The translations under genes were made by a program, and so were the position numbers. Under the pieces are notes generated by a model. That model ran no database searches and had not been told where the DNA came from. It saw only the letters and a program-made list of their open reading frames with translations. A stretch of 45,926 bases of DNA from Halopseudomonas sabulinigri (GTDB taxonomy: Bacteria > Pseudomonadota > Gammaproteobacteria > Pseudomonadales > Pseudomonadaceae): NCBI GenBank assembly GCA_011053055.1, contig DRHT01000004.1:1-45926 (forward strand). Direction: 5' to 3'. Shown piece after piece: positions 32,535 through 41,542 of the stretch (positions within the stretch are counted from its first letter, which is position 1; each line of letters begins with the position of its first letter).

Positions 32535-35483
32535 TCACGCGACGGGGTCAGGCTCTGGGGACGACAGCATCTGCTGCCAAAGCTTGATGACTCCATGACG
32601 GAAATCATGAAACTGGTCGCCGCTTACTTTGCCCGGCTGCTTTTGCAAAGCCAGGCGATGAGCCGCTGCGCGGTAGGCTTTGTAAGCCTCCTGCAAGCGG
32701 AGTACGTCTTCACCGGCGATCAGGCCAGCGTTCTGCAGCTCATCAAGAATCCTGATGTTATCGGTGTAGCGTAGTAATTCGGGGTACCGGCACGACCAGG
32801 CTAGAACCGCATATTGCACCATAAATTCGATATCAACGATACCTCCAGCATCTTGCTTGAGATCAAACAGGCGCTTATCGGTGAAGGCATCTGCGCTGGT
32901 GCCGGCAGCGGTCGAGGACGTTCCCAGGTTATCGCGCATTTTTTGCCGCATCGACGCCACCTCCCGCGCCAGTGCCTTTTCATCACGCGGGCTGCCGAGT
33001 ACTTCCGCCCGCAGCGCAGCAAAACCCTCCACCAAACGCGGGCAACCGACCAAGGGACGCGCGCGCACTAGCGCCTGATGTTCCCAAGTCCAGGCACCAT
33101 CACGCTGATAACGCGCGAAGGAAGTCAGCGAGCTGACCAGCAGCCCCGAGTCACCCGAGGGACGCAAGCGCATATCCACCTCATAAAGCGCCCCTGAAAC
33201 AGTCTGGGTATTGAGCATATGAATAATACGCTGCCCCAAGCGGGTAAAAAACTTGCTGCCATCAATGGGCCTGGCACCGTCCGTTTCTGATTGCGGATCA
33301 CCGTCGTGCACAAACACCAGATCCAAATCAGAGCCGTGGCCAAGCTCAATGCCACCGACCTTCCCGTAGCCCACCACGATAAAGTCCAGCTCACAGCGTG
33401 AGCCGTCAGCTTGCGCGGGCTGACCGTGGCGCGAGACCATTTCGCGCCATGCCAACTTGAGTACCTGCTGCAAAATCGCCTCGGCAATCCAGGTCAGATA
33501 ATCACTGACTTTCATCAGCGGCAAGGTACCAGCGATCTCCGAAGCGGCGACCCGCAATACATGAGCGCGTTTGAAATAGCGCAGCGTTTCCATCTGCTGT
33601 TCTAGATCATCCTCGGGGATGCGCAGCAACTGCTGGCGCAACTCGTCCGCCAGCTCGTCCGGCTCCGGCGGACGGTAAAGCCGTCCGGCGTTCAGCAACT
33701 CATCCAGCACCACCGGATAACGGGTGATTTGCTCGGCGATCCACGGGCTGGCAGCACACAGCACCAGCAACTCACGCAATGCGCCGGGGTTCTCGGTCAG
33801 CAGCACTAAATAAGCCGACCGGCGGGCCACCGCTTCAATCAATGGCAAAACCCGCTCCAACGCTAGGTCGGTATTATCCTGCTCGCAAGCCATTGCCAAC
33901 AGACGCGGCATGAAAACATCGAGCCGCTCGCGCCCTAGCCGCTGCATGGCCCTGACGCGGCCAGATGCCTGCAGTGCCCCAAGCCGCCGCCAAGCAGCAG
34001 GTGCATCGTGGAAGCCGGCCGCATCAAGTTGCTCTAGGGCTTGCTCCTCGTCCAGCGTGCCTTCCCACAACGGTATCCAATCGGCATGCGGTGCTATGGG
34101 CTCGGCTTCGTCCTCATCCGGATCGGCAATGACCCCGGCGAAGTGCCGCGCGACCGTACCCCGCTCAAAATCAAGCCGCTCGCGAAAGGCTGACCAGTCG
34201 GCAAAGCCCAGCATGAATGCGATGCGCGCCTGACCCAGCGCATCAGTCGGCAGCATTTGGGTTTGCCGGTCATCGACCGCCTGCAACGCGTGCTCGGTGT
34301 CACGCAAAAAACAATAAGCGGTGCTGAGTTCGTCCACCGCTTGGGCCGGCAGATAATCATTGGCGGCCAAAGTTTTCAGCACAGCAAGAATGGGTCTTTG
34401 TTGTAGTGCACGATCACGGCCGCCGTGAATTAACTGAAAGGCCTGACCAATGAACTCCACTTCACGAATACCGCCGGAGCCCAATTTAACGTTATCTTGC
34501 AACCCTTTGCGCTGCACTTCGCGTTGAATCATCTGCTTTAGGCTGCGCAGCGCATCGATGGCCGCGAAATCCAGATAGCGCCGGTAAACAAAGGGCTTGA
34601 GCATGGCCTGTAGATTGGCACCGGAAGCCTGATCGCCTGCCACAACCCGCGCCTTAATCATCGCGTAACGCTCCCAGTCGCGCCCCTGGCTCTGGTAATA
34701 CTGTTCAAGCGCGTCGAAGCTAAAGACCAAGGCACCGCTGTCGCCGTAAGGCCGCAATCGCATATCCACGCGGAACACAAAACCATCTACGGTGGGTGCG
34801 TCCAGCGCTTTGATCAGTTTTTGTCCAACACGAATAAAGAACTCTTGATTGGACAGGCTACGGCGCCCGCCATGGGTTTCGCCCGGCTCAGGATAGGCAA
34901 ATATAAGGTCAATATCCGAGGATAAGTTGAGCTCGAAAGCACCGAGTTTGCCCATGCCCAGTACTACCATGTGCTGCCGCTCGCCGGCGGCGCTACGCGG
35001 CTCGCCAAGCGACGCGCAGCTCTGCAAATACAGCCATTGATAGGCCTCATCGATACAGGTATCCGCCATATCGGATAGATCGCGGGTGGTTTCCAACAAG
35101 GCCGCCATGCGCGTGAGGTCACGCCAGATAATGCGCACCTGTTGCGCCTGCCGAAAACGGCGCAGGCGCTGCGCCAACTCCTCCTCACTATTTAGCTCCT
35201 GCAACTCATGCTGCAGCATCTCGCGCATCTCGCCTTCAACCAGCGGGCGCAGTAAGCGCTCGTCTTCCAACAGGTGCCACGCCATTAGAGGATCACGTCG
35301 TAGTTGCTCGGCAACGTAGTCGCTACCGGCCAGTACCTGCGGTAACTGCTGCTGAAACTTGTCATCGAGCTCATCGAGTCGCGACGCCAGCCCCGCTGCA
35401 TCCACTGCGGCACGCCATTGCGCAAGATGATGATCAAGTGTAGGACGCAGCGTGTCGGGCAACAGCGGCAAAGAATTAGGCAT
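32535..35483 (-). CDS. glnE: Bifunctional glutamine-synthetase adenylyltransferase / deadenylase
   Basis: GlnE attaches and removes AMP on glutamine synthetase in response to PII and glutamine. The 982-residue protein has two nucleotidyltransferase domains: the N-terminal deadenylase with GMGKLGAFELNLSSDIDLIFAY (G-x-D-x-D, near residue 170-195) and the C-terminal adenylylase with GYGKVGGIELGHGSDLDLVFVHDGD (near 700-725). Length matches the family (about 980). No frameshift is seen. It is divergent from aceE, whose palindromic operator region lies just upstream of the glnE start. Confidence 0.97.
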   Translation of the reverse strand: MPNSLPLLPDTLRPTLDHHLAQWRAAVDAAGLASRLDELDDKFQQQLPQVLAGSDYVAEQLRRDPLMAWHLLEDERLLRPLVEGEMREMLQHELQELNSEEELAQRLRRFRQAQQVRIIWRDLTRMAALLETTRDLSDMADTCIDEAYQWLYLQSCASLGEPRSAAGERQHMVVLGMGKLGAFELNLSSDIDLIFAYPEPGETHGGRRSLSNQEFFIRVGQKLIKALDAPTVDGFVFRVDMRLRPYGDSGALVFSFDALEQYYQSQGRDWERYAMIKARVVAGDQASGANLQAMLKPFVYRRYLDFAAIDALRSLKQMIQREVQRKGLQDNVKLGSGGIREVEFIGQAFQLIHGGRDRALQQRPILAVLKTLAANDYLPAQAVDELSTAYCFLRDTEHALQAVDDRQTQMLPTDALGQARIAFMLGFADWSAFRERLDFERGTVARHFAGVIADPDEDEAEPIAPHADWIPLWEGTLDEEQALEQLDAAGFHDAPAAWRRLGALQASGRVRAMQRLGRERLDVFMPRLLAMACEQDNTDLALERVLPLIEAVARRSAYLVLLTENPGALRELLVLCAASPWIAEQITRYPVVLDELLNAGRLYRPPEPDELADELRQQLLRIPEDDLEQQMETLRYFKRAHVLRVAASEIAGTLPLMKVSDYLTWIAEAILQQVLKLAWREMVSRHGQPAQADGSRCELDFIVVGYGKVGGIELGHGSDLDLVFVHDGDPQSETDGARPIDGSKFFTRLGQRIIHMLNTQTVSGALYEVDMRLRPSGDSGLLVSSLTSFARYQRDGAWTWEHQALVRARPLVGCPRLVEGFAALRAEVLGSPRDEKALAREVASMRQKMRDNLGTSSTAAGTSADAFTDKRLFDLKQDAGGIVDIEFMVQYAVLAWSCRYPELLRYTDNIRILDELQNAGLIAGEDVLRLQEAYKAYRAAAHRLALQKQPGKVSGDQFHDFRHGVIKLWQQMLSSPEPDPVA

Positions 35484-35570
35484 GGTCTATCCTGTACAAA
35501 AACCGAAACAGCAGCTTGCCATGATGGTCGTCAGCAGGAAAGCACAGGAGACTGCGACCAACTGGTCAGA

Positions 35571-35638
35571 ATGTAGCAAAGCTACATATGCGACTAACGA
35601 AGAGTGGAATAACCTGCTTTTTTGTAGTAAAACTACAA
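35571..35638. promoter_or_regulatory. Twin palindromic operators upstream of aceEF (HexR-like)
   Basis: Two closely related perfect palindromes lie in the 293-base glnE-aceE gap: ATGTAGC-AAA-GCTACAT (35571-35587) and TTGTAGT-AAA-ACTACAA (35622-35638). Both fit TGTAGYAAARCTACA and their centres are 51 bp apart, close to five helical turns. The pattern resembles the HexR operator (TGTARTnnnAYTACA) known from gamma-proteobacterial central carbon genes. I infer a repressor site pair controlling the pyruvate dehydrogenase operon; identity of the regulator is not shown by the sequence. Confidence 0.7.
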
Positions 35639-35776
35639 GAACAATTTCAGTCAACCCGTGTCACAACACCCACAGGTGTTAGCGAAATCTACGCACGGCC
35701 ATGTTGCCAGCCCGTTCGCTCGCGACAGTTCGGCGTTTTCCGGCACTTGCAAGACCCACAAGGTCTGGAGACCATA

Positions 35777-38434
35777 ATGAAGCAAGACGATATCGATCCG
35801 CTCGAAACCCAGGAATGGCTCGACGCCCTGGAGTCTGTACTCGACAACGAAGGCGAGGACCGCGCGCACTACTTGATGACGCGCCTTGGTGAACTAGCCA
35901 GCCGCACCGGCACACCACTGCCCTATGCAATCACCACGCCTTACCGCAACACCATTCCAGTCACCCACGAAACCCGCATGCCCGGCGATCTGTTTATGGA
36001 ACGCCGCATCCGTTCGATGGTGCGTTGGAACGCCTTAGCTATGGTGATGCGCACCAATCAGCAGGATCCGGACCTGGGCGGCCACATTTCCACCTTTGCC
36101 TCCAGCGCCACCCTGTATGACATTGGCTTTAACTACTTTTTCAAAGCGCCGACCGAAGAACACGGCGGCGATTTGGTGTTTTTCCAGGGCCACGCCTCCC
36201 CGGGTATTTACGCCCGCGCCTTTATGGAAGGCCGCATCAGCGAAGAGCAGATGAACAATTTCCGTCAGGAAGTCGATGGCGAAGGGCTCTCCTCCTACCC
36301 ACACCCTTGGCTGATGCCCGAGTTTTGGCAGTTCCCGACGGTATCTATGGGCCTTGGCCCCATCCAAGCCATTTATCAAGCACGCTTCATGAAGTATCTG
36401 GAGCACCGCGGCTTTATCGAGCCGGGCAAGCAGAAGGTCTGGTGCTTCGTTGGCGACGGGGAAACCGACGAGCCAGAATCCTTGGGCGCTATCGCTCTGG
36501 CTGGCCGCGAGAAGCTCGACAACCTGATCTTCGTAATCAACTGCAACCTGCAGCGCCTTGATGGTCCGGTACGCGGCAACGGCAAGATTATTCAAGAGCT
36601 GGAAGGTAGCTTCCGGGGCGCTGACTGGAACGTTATCAAGGTCATCTGGGGCCGTATGTGGGATCCCCTTTTCGCCAAGGATGATAATGGCTTGCTGCAA
36701 CAGCGTATGGAAGACGCCGTCGACGGCGACTACCAAAACTACAAAGCCAACGATGGCGCCTATGTGCGCGAGCATTTCTTCGGCACGCGTCCCGAGCTGC
36801 AGGACATGGTCAAGGACCTGTCCGACGAGGAGATCTGGAAGCTCAACCGAGGCGGCCACGACCCTTACAAGGTGTATGCCGCGTACCACAATGCGGTGAA
36901 CCACGAAGGCCAGCCGAGCGTCATCCTAGCCAAGACCATCAAAGGTTACGGGACCGGCGCCGGTCAGGGCCAGAACACCGCGCACAACACCAAGAAAGTC
37001 GATATCGACAGTTTGAAGAAATTCCGCGACCGCTTCGACATTCCGGTCAACGATGACGACCTGGAGAAATTGCCCTTTTATAAGCCCGAAGAAGGCAGCG
37101 CTGAGTACAAATACCTGCACTCGCGCCGTGAAGCACTGGGCGGCTACATGCCACAGCGCCGCGTCGAGAGCAGCAAAGTGCCGGTACCACCACTGGAGAC
37201 CCTGAAAGCCATTTTGGACGGCAGCGGCGACCGTGAAATTTCTACCACCATGGCCTTCGTGCGCATTCTGTCGCAACTGGTCAAGGACAAGGAACTAGGT
37301 CCGCGTATCGTGCCCATCGTACCGGATGAAGCACGCACCTTCGGCATGGAGGGCATGTTCCGTCAGCTCGGTATTTACTCTTCAGTTGGTCAGTTGTACG
37401 AGCCCGTCGACAAGAATCAGGTGATGTTTTACCGAGAGGACAAGAAGGGCCAAATTCTTGAGGAAGGCATCAACGAAGCTGGCGCCATGTCCAGCTGGAT
37501 CGCTGCTGGTACGGCGTATAGCACGCACAACCAACCGATGCTGCCGTTCTACACCTTCTACTCCATGTTCGGCTTTCAGCGTATTGGCGACCTCGCTTGG
37601 GCCGCTGGCGACAGCCGTGCCAAGGGCTTCCTGATCGGCGGCACCGCCGGCCGCACCACATTGAACGGGGAAGGCCTGCAGCACGAGGACGGTCATAGCC
37701 ACATTCTGGCTAGTACGATCCCCAACTGCCGCAGCTATGACCCGACGTATGGCTACGAACTGGCGGTTATCATCCGCGAAGGCGCGCGCCGTATGATGGA
37801 AGAGCAAGAGAATGTTTACTTCTATCTCACGGTGATGAACGAAGCCTACGAACAGCCAGCCATGCCCAAGGGCAAGGAAGTACACGAAGGCATCATGCGC
37901 GGCATGTACCTGCTCGATTCAACCGGCAAGCCAGGTGACCTGCACGTTCAGCTTATGGGTAGCGGCACTATTCTGCGCGAAGTACGTGAAGCGGCGAAGA
38001 TTCTTAAGGAGGACTTCGACGTCACTGCCGATATCTGGAGCGTTACCAGCTTCAACGAACTACGTCGCGAAGGTTTGGCTGTCGAGCGCGACAATCGCCT
38101 GCATCCAACCCGCAAAAAACAGCTCACGTTTGTCGAGCAGTGCTTGGCGAAACGCGTTGGCCCGGTCATCGCTTCAACAGACTATATGAAGCTGTTCGCT
38201 GACCAGATCCGTCAGTGGGTACCCGGCACCTACAAGGTATTGGGCACAGATGGTTTTGGCCGTAGCGACAGCCGCCGCAAACTTCGCCAGTTCTTTGAGG
38301 TAGATCGTCACTGGGTTGCTTACAGTGCGCTGAGTGCGCTGGTAGAGGAAGGCAAACTGAAGCCTAAGGTGCTAACTGATGCACTCAAAACCTTCGGCAT
38401 CAACCCCGACAAGATCAACCCACTGGACTGCTGA
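35777..38434 (+). CDS. aceE: Pyruvate dehydrogenase E1 component (homodimeric type)
   Basis: AceE decarboxylates pyruvate with thiamine diphosphate and passes the acetyl group to the lipoyl domains of AceF. The product is 885 residues from the ATG at 35777 (GGAG seven bases upstream), the usual length of about 885. The frame is open further upstream, but that part covers the operator palindromes and is not conserved. Motifs include HISTFASSATLYDIGFNYFF, the ThDP site CFVGDGETDEPESLG...NLIFVINCNLQRLDG (G-D-G-x27-N-C-N), and the C-terminal LGTDGFGRSD. It is followed after 11 bases by aceF. Confidence 0.97.
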   Translation: MKQDDIDPLETQEWLDALESVLDNEGEDRAHYLMTRLGELASRTGTPLPYAITTPYRNTIPVTHETRMPGDLFMERRIRSMVRWNALAMVMRTNQQDPDLGGHISTFASSATLYDIGFNYFFKAPTEEHGGDLVFFQGHASPGIYARAFMEGRISEEQMNNFRQEVDGEGLSSYPHPWLMPEFWQFPTVSMGLGPIQAIYQARFMKYLEHRGFIEPGKQKVWCFVGDGETDEPESLGAIALAGREKLDNLIFVINCNLQRLDGPVRGNGKIIQELEGSFRGADWNVIKVIWGRMWDPLFAKDDNGLLQQRMEDAVDGDYQNYKANDGAYVREHFFGTRPELQDMVKDLSDEEIWKLNRGGHDPYKVYAAYHNAVNHEGQPSVILAKTIKGYGTGAGQGQNTAHNTKKVDIDSLKKFRDRFDIPVNDDDLEKLPFYKPEEGSAEYKYLHSRREALGGYMPQRRVESSKVPVPPLETLKAILDGSGDREISTTMAFVRILSQLVKDKELGPRIVPIVPDEARTFGMEGMFRQLGIYSSVGQLYEPVDKNQVMFYREDKKGQILEEGINEAGAMSSWIAAGTAYSTHNQPMLPFYTFYSMFGFQRIGDLAWAAGDSRAKGFLIGGTAGRTTLNGEGLQHEDGHSHILASTIPNCRSYDPTYGYELAVIIREGARRMMEEQENVYFYLTVMNEAYEQPAMPKGKEVHEGIMRGMYLLDSTGKPGDLHVQLMGSGTILREVREAAKILKEDFDVTADIWSVTSFNELRREGLAVERDNRLHPTRKKQLTFVEQCLAKRVGPVIASTDYMKLFADQIRQWVPGTYKVLGTDGFGRSDSRRKLRQFFEVDRHWVAYSALSALVEEGKLKPKVLTDALKTFGINPDKINPLDC

Positions 38435-38445
38435 GGAGCGACGGT

Positions 38446-40110
38446 ATGAGTGAACTCATTAAAGTACCCGACATCGGCGGTGGTGAGGGTGAAGTAATCG
38501 AAATTCTGGTCAAGGAAGGCGACACGGTCGAGGCGGAACAGTCGCTGATTGTGCTCGAATCCGACAAGGCCAGCATGGAGGTGCCCTCCCCCAAGGGCGG
38601 CGTGGTCAAGTCCATCAAGACCAAACTGGGCGACAACCTGAAAGAGGGTGACTCGCTGATTGAGCTGGAAGTCGCCAGCGGCGATAGCGACAAGCAGCCC
38701 GAATCCGAAGACAAACCTGCCAAGGAGAAACAGCCAAAGCAGGAAGAGCCTAAGGACAAGGAACAGGCGCAGGAGAAAAAGCCCGAGCCTAAAGCTGCAC
38801 CGAAGAAGGCCGCGAGCAAAAGCCAAGCCGTCAAAGTGCCAGACCTGGGCTCCGATGCTGGCGCCAAAGTGATCGAAATTCTGGTCAGCAAAGGCGATAA
38901 GGTAGAGGCCGACCAATCACTACTGGTACTGGAATCTGACAAGGCCAGCATGGAACTGCCGGCACCTTTCGCTGGAGTCATCGAGTCAATCGAAGTCAAG
39001 CTTGAGCAAGACGTTAAAACCGGCGATCTGATCATGCACATGCAGGTTCAGGGCGAGACGGACGACGCCGAGCCGGAGGCCGCCGAAGAGACTGCCAAGA
39101 ACGACAGCGAACCAGACAAGGAAGAGAAAGCCGAACCAACAGAGAGCAAAGCCCCAGCGGCCGAAACGCCACCTCCGGTTGGCGGCCCAAGCCGTGAAGG
39201 CGCCAAAGTACACGCCGGCCCAGCGGTGCGCATGCTGGCCCGCGAATTCGGCATTGACCTAGTCGATGTGAAGTCCACAGGCCCGCGTGATCGTATTCTC
39301 AAGGAGGATGTGCAGAAGCACGTACAGGCAGTGATGAAACAGCAGAAGTCCGCACCTGCTACCGCAGGCGGCTCAGGCATTCCTGCCGTACCCGAGGTCG
39401 ATTTCTCGCGCTTTGGCGAAATCGAAACCAAAGACATGACGCGCCTGCAGCAGGTTGGCGCCACCAACATTCATCGCAGCTGGCTGAATGTGCCGCATGT
39501 TACCCAGTTTGATCTGGCTGACATCAGCGGGCTGGAGGTCTTCCGCAAGGATCAAAAGGCCGTCGCGGAGAAGGCTGGCGTCAAACTGACTATTCTGCCC
39601 TTCTTGCTCAAGGCCTGCGCGCACGTACTAAACGAGCAAACTGGCTTCAACGTTGCGCTGGCGCCCAATGGCAAGCAACTGATCCAGAAAAAGTACGTGC
39701 ATATCGGCTTTGCAGTTGATACGCCGGATGGCCTGCTGGTACCGGTCATCCGCGATGTCGACAAGAAGAGTCTGCTGCAACTGGCAGGTGAAGCAGCCGA
39801 GCTCGCCGACAAGGCGCGCAACAAGAAGCTCGGGGCTGACGCGATGCAAGGCGCCTGTTTCACCATTTCCAGCTTAGGACACATCGGCGGCACTTACTTC
39901 ACGCCGATTGTGAACAGCCCGGAGGTGGCGATTCTTGGCGTATCAAAGGCAACCATGCAGCCGGTGTGGGACGGCAAGGCTTTCCAGCCGCAACTGATGT
40001 TGCCGCTTTCGCTTTCCTACGATCACCGTGCGATTAATGGCGCGGCAGCTGCACAGTTCACCAAACGGCTCGGTGAGCTGCTGGGTGATATACGCTCTAT
40101 GCTGCTGTAA
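38446..40110 (+). CDS. aceF: Pyruvate dehydrogenase E2, dihydrolipoamide acetyltransferase
   Basis: The 554-residue core of the pyruvate dehydrogenase complex. It has two N-terminal lipoyl domains with lipoylation lysines in VLESDKASME at K41 and K166, each followed by a charged Ala/Pro/Glu/Lys linker. A peripheral-subunit-binding domain follows (AGPAVRMLAREFGIDLVDVKSTGPRDRILKEDV, about 255-290), then the catalytic domain ending in SYDHRAINGAAAAQF. The usual D-H-R-x-x-D-G has Asn for Asp, as I recall for Pseudomonas and Azotobacter homologues. The ATG has GAGGAG upstream. A hairpin follows the stop. Confidence 0.96.
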   Translation: MSELIKVPDIGGGEGEVIEILVKEGDTVEAEQSLIVLESDKASMEVPSPKGGVVKSIKTKLGDNLKEGDSLIELEVASGDSDKQPESEDKPAKEKQPKQEEPKDKEQAQEKKPEPKAAPKKAASKSQAVKVPDLGSDAGAKVIEILVSKGDKVEADQSLLVLESDKASMELPAPFAGVIESIEVKLEQDVKTGDLIMHMQVQGETDDAEPEAAEETAKNDSEPDKEEKAEPTESKAPAAETPPPVGGPSREGAKVHAGPAVRMLAREFGIDLVDVKSTGPRDRILKEDVQKHVQAVMKQQKSAPATAGGSGIPAVPEVDFSRFGEIETKDMTRLQQVGATNIHRSWLNVPHVTQFDLADISGLEVFRKDQKAVAEKAGVKLTILPFLLKACAHVLNEQTGFNVALAPNGKQLIQKKYVHIGFAVDTPDGLLVPVIRDVDKKSLLQLAGEAAELADKARNKKLGADAMQGACFTISSLGHIGGTYFTPIVNSPEVAILGVSKATMQPVWDGKAFQPQLMLPLSLSYDHRAINGAAAAQFTKRLGELLGDIRSMLL

Positions 40111-40113
40111 GCA

Positions 40114-40145
40114 AAGCAGGCGGGGAGACCTCTCCCCGCCTGCTT
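40114..40145 (+). terminator. Hairpin after aceF
   Basis: A perfect 15-bp GC-rich stem (40114-40128 with 40131-40145) begins four bases after the aceF stop. No T-run follows, so it may terminate weakly or protect the 3' end of the aceEF mRNA. Confidence 0.6.
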
Positions 40146-40220
40146 ACCCTTGACTACCGGTTGGATGACACAGACGATTAACTCAATCGCTTGCCTCAAA
40201 GGCCTGTCAGCGTACCTGGT

Positions 40221-40676
40221 TTACATATCTGCCTTAAGCTGGCGTTGTTTCTCTTCCATTTGCTTACCCAGCTCCAGCAATTGATCTTTGCTCATCAGCT
40301 TAGCGGCATCCTTGAACATCTCTTCCTCTTCCTCTTCGATGTGATGTTCTAGCAGTTCTTTGAGCACCTTCATGCGCCCAGAGAAGTTGATACTACCTGG
40401 TTCAGTTTTGAACAGATCAGGTAACACTAACTCTTCCACTGCACGATGCTCTTCCTTCGCCTCGGCTACCATCTTCGCTTCGTCTTTAGCACCCGCTTTG
40501 TGAAAAGCTGGATAGAACAACTCTTCTTCCAGCGTCGTATGAATTGAAACTTCAGTGCGTATTTTCTCCAGCAATTCCGATCGCGTTTTTATTGCACGCT
40601 CAGTGGTATCCATAAGCTTGGCAAGCAGGCTCTTTACTGTTTTATGATCTTTTTTTAACAGTTCAATTGCATTCAT
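40221..40676 (-). CDS. Hemerythrin HHE-domain protein
   Basis: A 151-residue all-helical protein with the HHE cation-binding pattern: KDHKTVKSLL (first His), IHTTLEEELFYPAF (H-x4-E), EEHRAVEELV (H-x3-E) and LLEHHIEEEEEEMF (H-H-x3-E), which together form a di-iron site. These proteins bind oxygen or respond to oxidative or nitrosative stress. The ATG at 40676 has GAGG nine bases upstream; an ATG at 40691 is less likely. It is divergent from the PA2169-type gene, so both may share stress-responsive control in the 167-base gap between them. Confidence 0.88.
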   Translation of the reverse strand: MNAIELLKKDHKTVKSLLAKLMDTTERAIKTRSELLEKIRTEVSIHTTLEEELFYPAFHKAGAKDEAKMVAEAKEEHRAVEELVLPDLFKTEPGSINFSGRMKVLKELLEHHIEEEEEEMFKDAAKLMSKDQLLELGKQMEEKQRQLKADM

Positions 40677-40843
40677 CTCGGCTAACCTCATTCAGGGTAG
40701 GTGACACTAAATTGTGACCAAGCAAGCCAAAAAGCGTTCCAGCCATTTATCTCATCGGGCGCTAAAAATTTATTTGAACCATTTTTAATTACCTCAGGTC
40801 AGTTCATATACCACCCACTCGTGTTACCAGTAGGAGCTACTTC

Positions 40844-41305
40844 ATGAATACGATTGATACGAAAGAAGTGATTTCCACCCTGAACGATTTGATTGAAACC
40901 AGCAAAGACGGAGAAGAAGGTTTCCGTGTATGCGCTGAAGATACCAAGCGTGCGGACCTGAAGACCTTATTTGGTCAGCGGTCGTTAGAGTGCGGCAAAG
41001 CTGCTCAAGAACTGCAGGCAGTGGTTGTTCGCTTAGGGGGCAAGCCAGAAGATTCAACCAGCATTGGTGGTGACATGCATCGCCGCTGGGTAGACCTTAA
41101 GTCTATGATTACTGGCAAAGATGACAAAGCCGTACTCAACGAATGTGAGCGCGGCGAAGATGTGGCTAAAAAGAACTACAAAGAAGCACTTGAGAAAGGG
41201 CTGCCAGAAGATGTGCGTCAGCTAGTGCAGCGACAGTACGAGGGTGTTTTGCGTAACCACGATCAAATTAAATCGTTACGCGATGCAGAGCGTGCACGCA
41301 GTTAA
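40844..41305 (+). CDS. PA2169-family four-helix-bundle protein (DUF2383)
   Basis: A 153-residue helical protein. The start TKEVISTLNDLIETSKDGEEGFRVCAEDTK and the central LGGKPEDSTSIGGDMHRRWVDLKSMITGKDDKAVLNECERGED are the hallmarks of the PA2169/DUF2383 family, a ferritin-like four-helix bundle. Family members are abundant under stationary-phase or stress conditions; the biochemical role is not established. AGGAG lies eight bases before the ATG. It is followed by a hairpin (41338-41368) and is divergent from the hemerythrin gene. Confidence 0.85.
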   Translation: MNTIDTKEVISTLNDLIETSKDGEEGFRVCAEDTKRADLKTLFGQRSLECGKAAQELQAVVVRLGGKPEDSTSIGGDMHRRWVDLKSMITGKDDKAVLNECERGEDVAKKNYKEALEKGLPEDVRQLVQRQYEGVLRNHDQIKSLRDAERARS

Positions 41306-41337
41306 GTTCAAAAAAGCTATTTAATAGCAGAAAGTAA

Positions 41338-41368
41338 CTGGCGGGCTCCCACTATGCGAGCCCGCCAG
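41338..41368 (+). terminator. Hairpin after the PA2169-type gene
   Basis: An 11-bp perfect stem CTGGCGGGCTC / GAGCCCGCCAG (41338-41348 with 41358-41368) with a 9-base loop, 32 bases after the stop codon. The following bases (ATTAGATTTG) are only mildly T-rich. Confidence 0.65.
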
Positions 41369-41443
41369 ATTAGATTTGCAAAAAAATAACTTCAATCCAG
41401 CCCACCCTGTAGTAATTTTTACACTTACCTAATACTTATCTGC

Positions 41444-41467
41444 AAAAAATAGGGCTGTTTGCAGCCC
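41444..41467 (-). terminator. Intrinsic terminator downstream of clpB
   Basis: Read on the minus strand, GGGCTG-CAAA-CAGCCC is followed by TATTTTTT, a small stem with a proper U-tract, about 75 bases after the clpB stop. Between it and clpB lies a perfect 24-bp palindrome (41508-41531, half-site AGTGCTACTGTT), which may add to termination. Confidence 0.7.
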
Positions 41468-41542
41468 CCCTCTTTAGCTCACTCACTTTCAACAAAGCGG
41501 GCAGACCAGTGCTACTGTTAACAGTAGCACTTTAACTCGCCA

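Noticed and set aside
32458-32538. 27-codon extension of ilvE
   Set aside because: Non-homologous, while the ATG at 32457 has GGAG upstream and gives exactly 307 residues.
35588-35776. N-terminal extension of aceE by 63 codons
   Set aside because: It would translate one operator palindrome, is not like known AceE N-termini, and the ATG at 35777 has a good ribosome-binding site and gives the family length.
36035-36904. 289-codon frame opposite aceE
   Set aside because: Antisense shadow of a strongly conserved gene with high G+C third positions.
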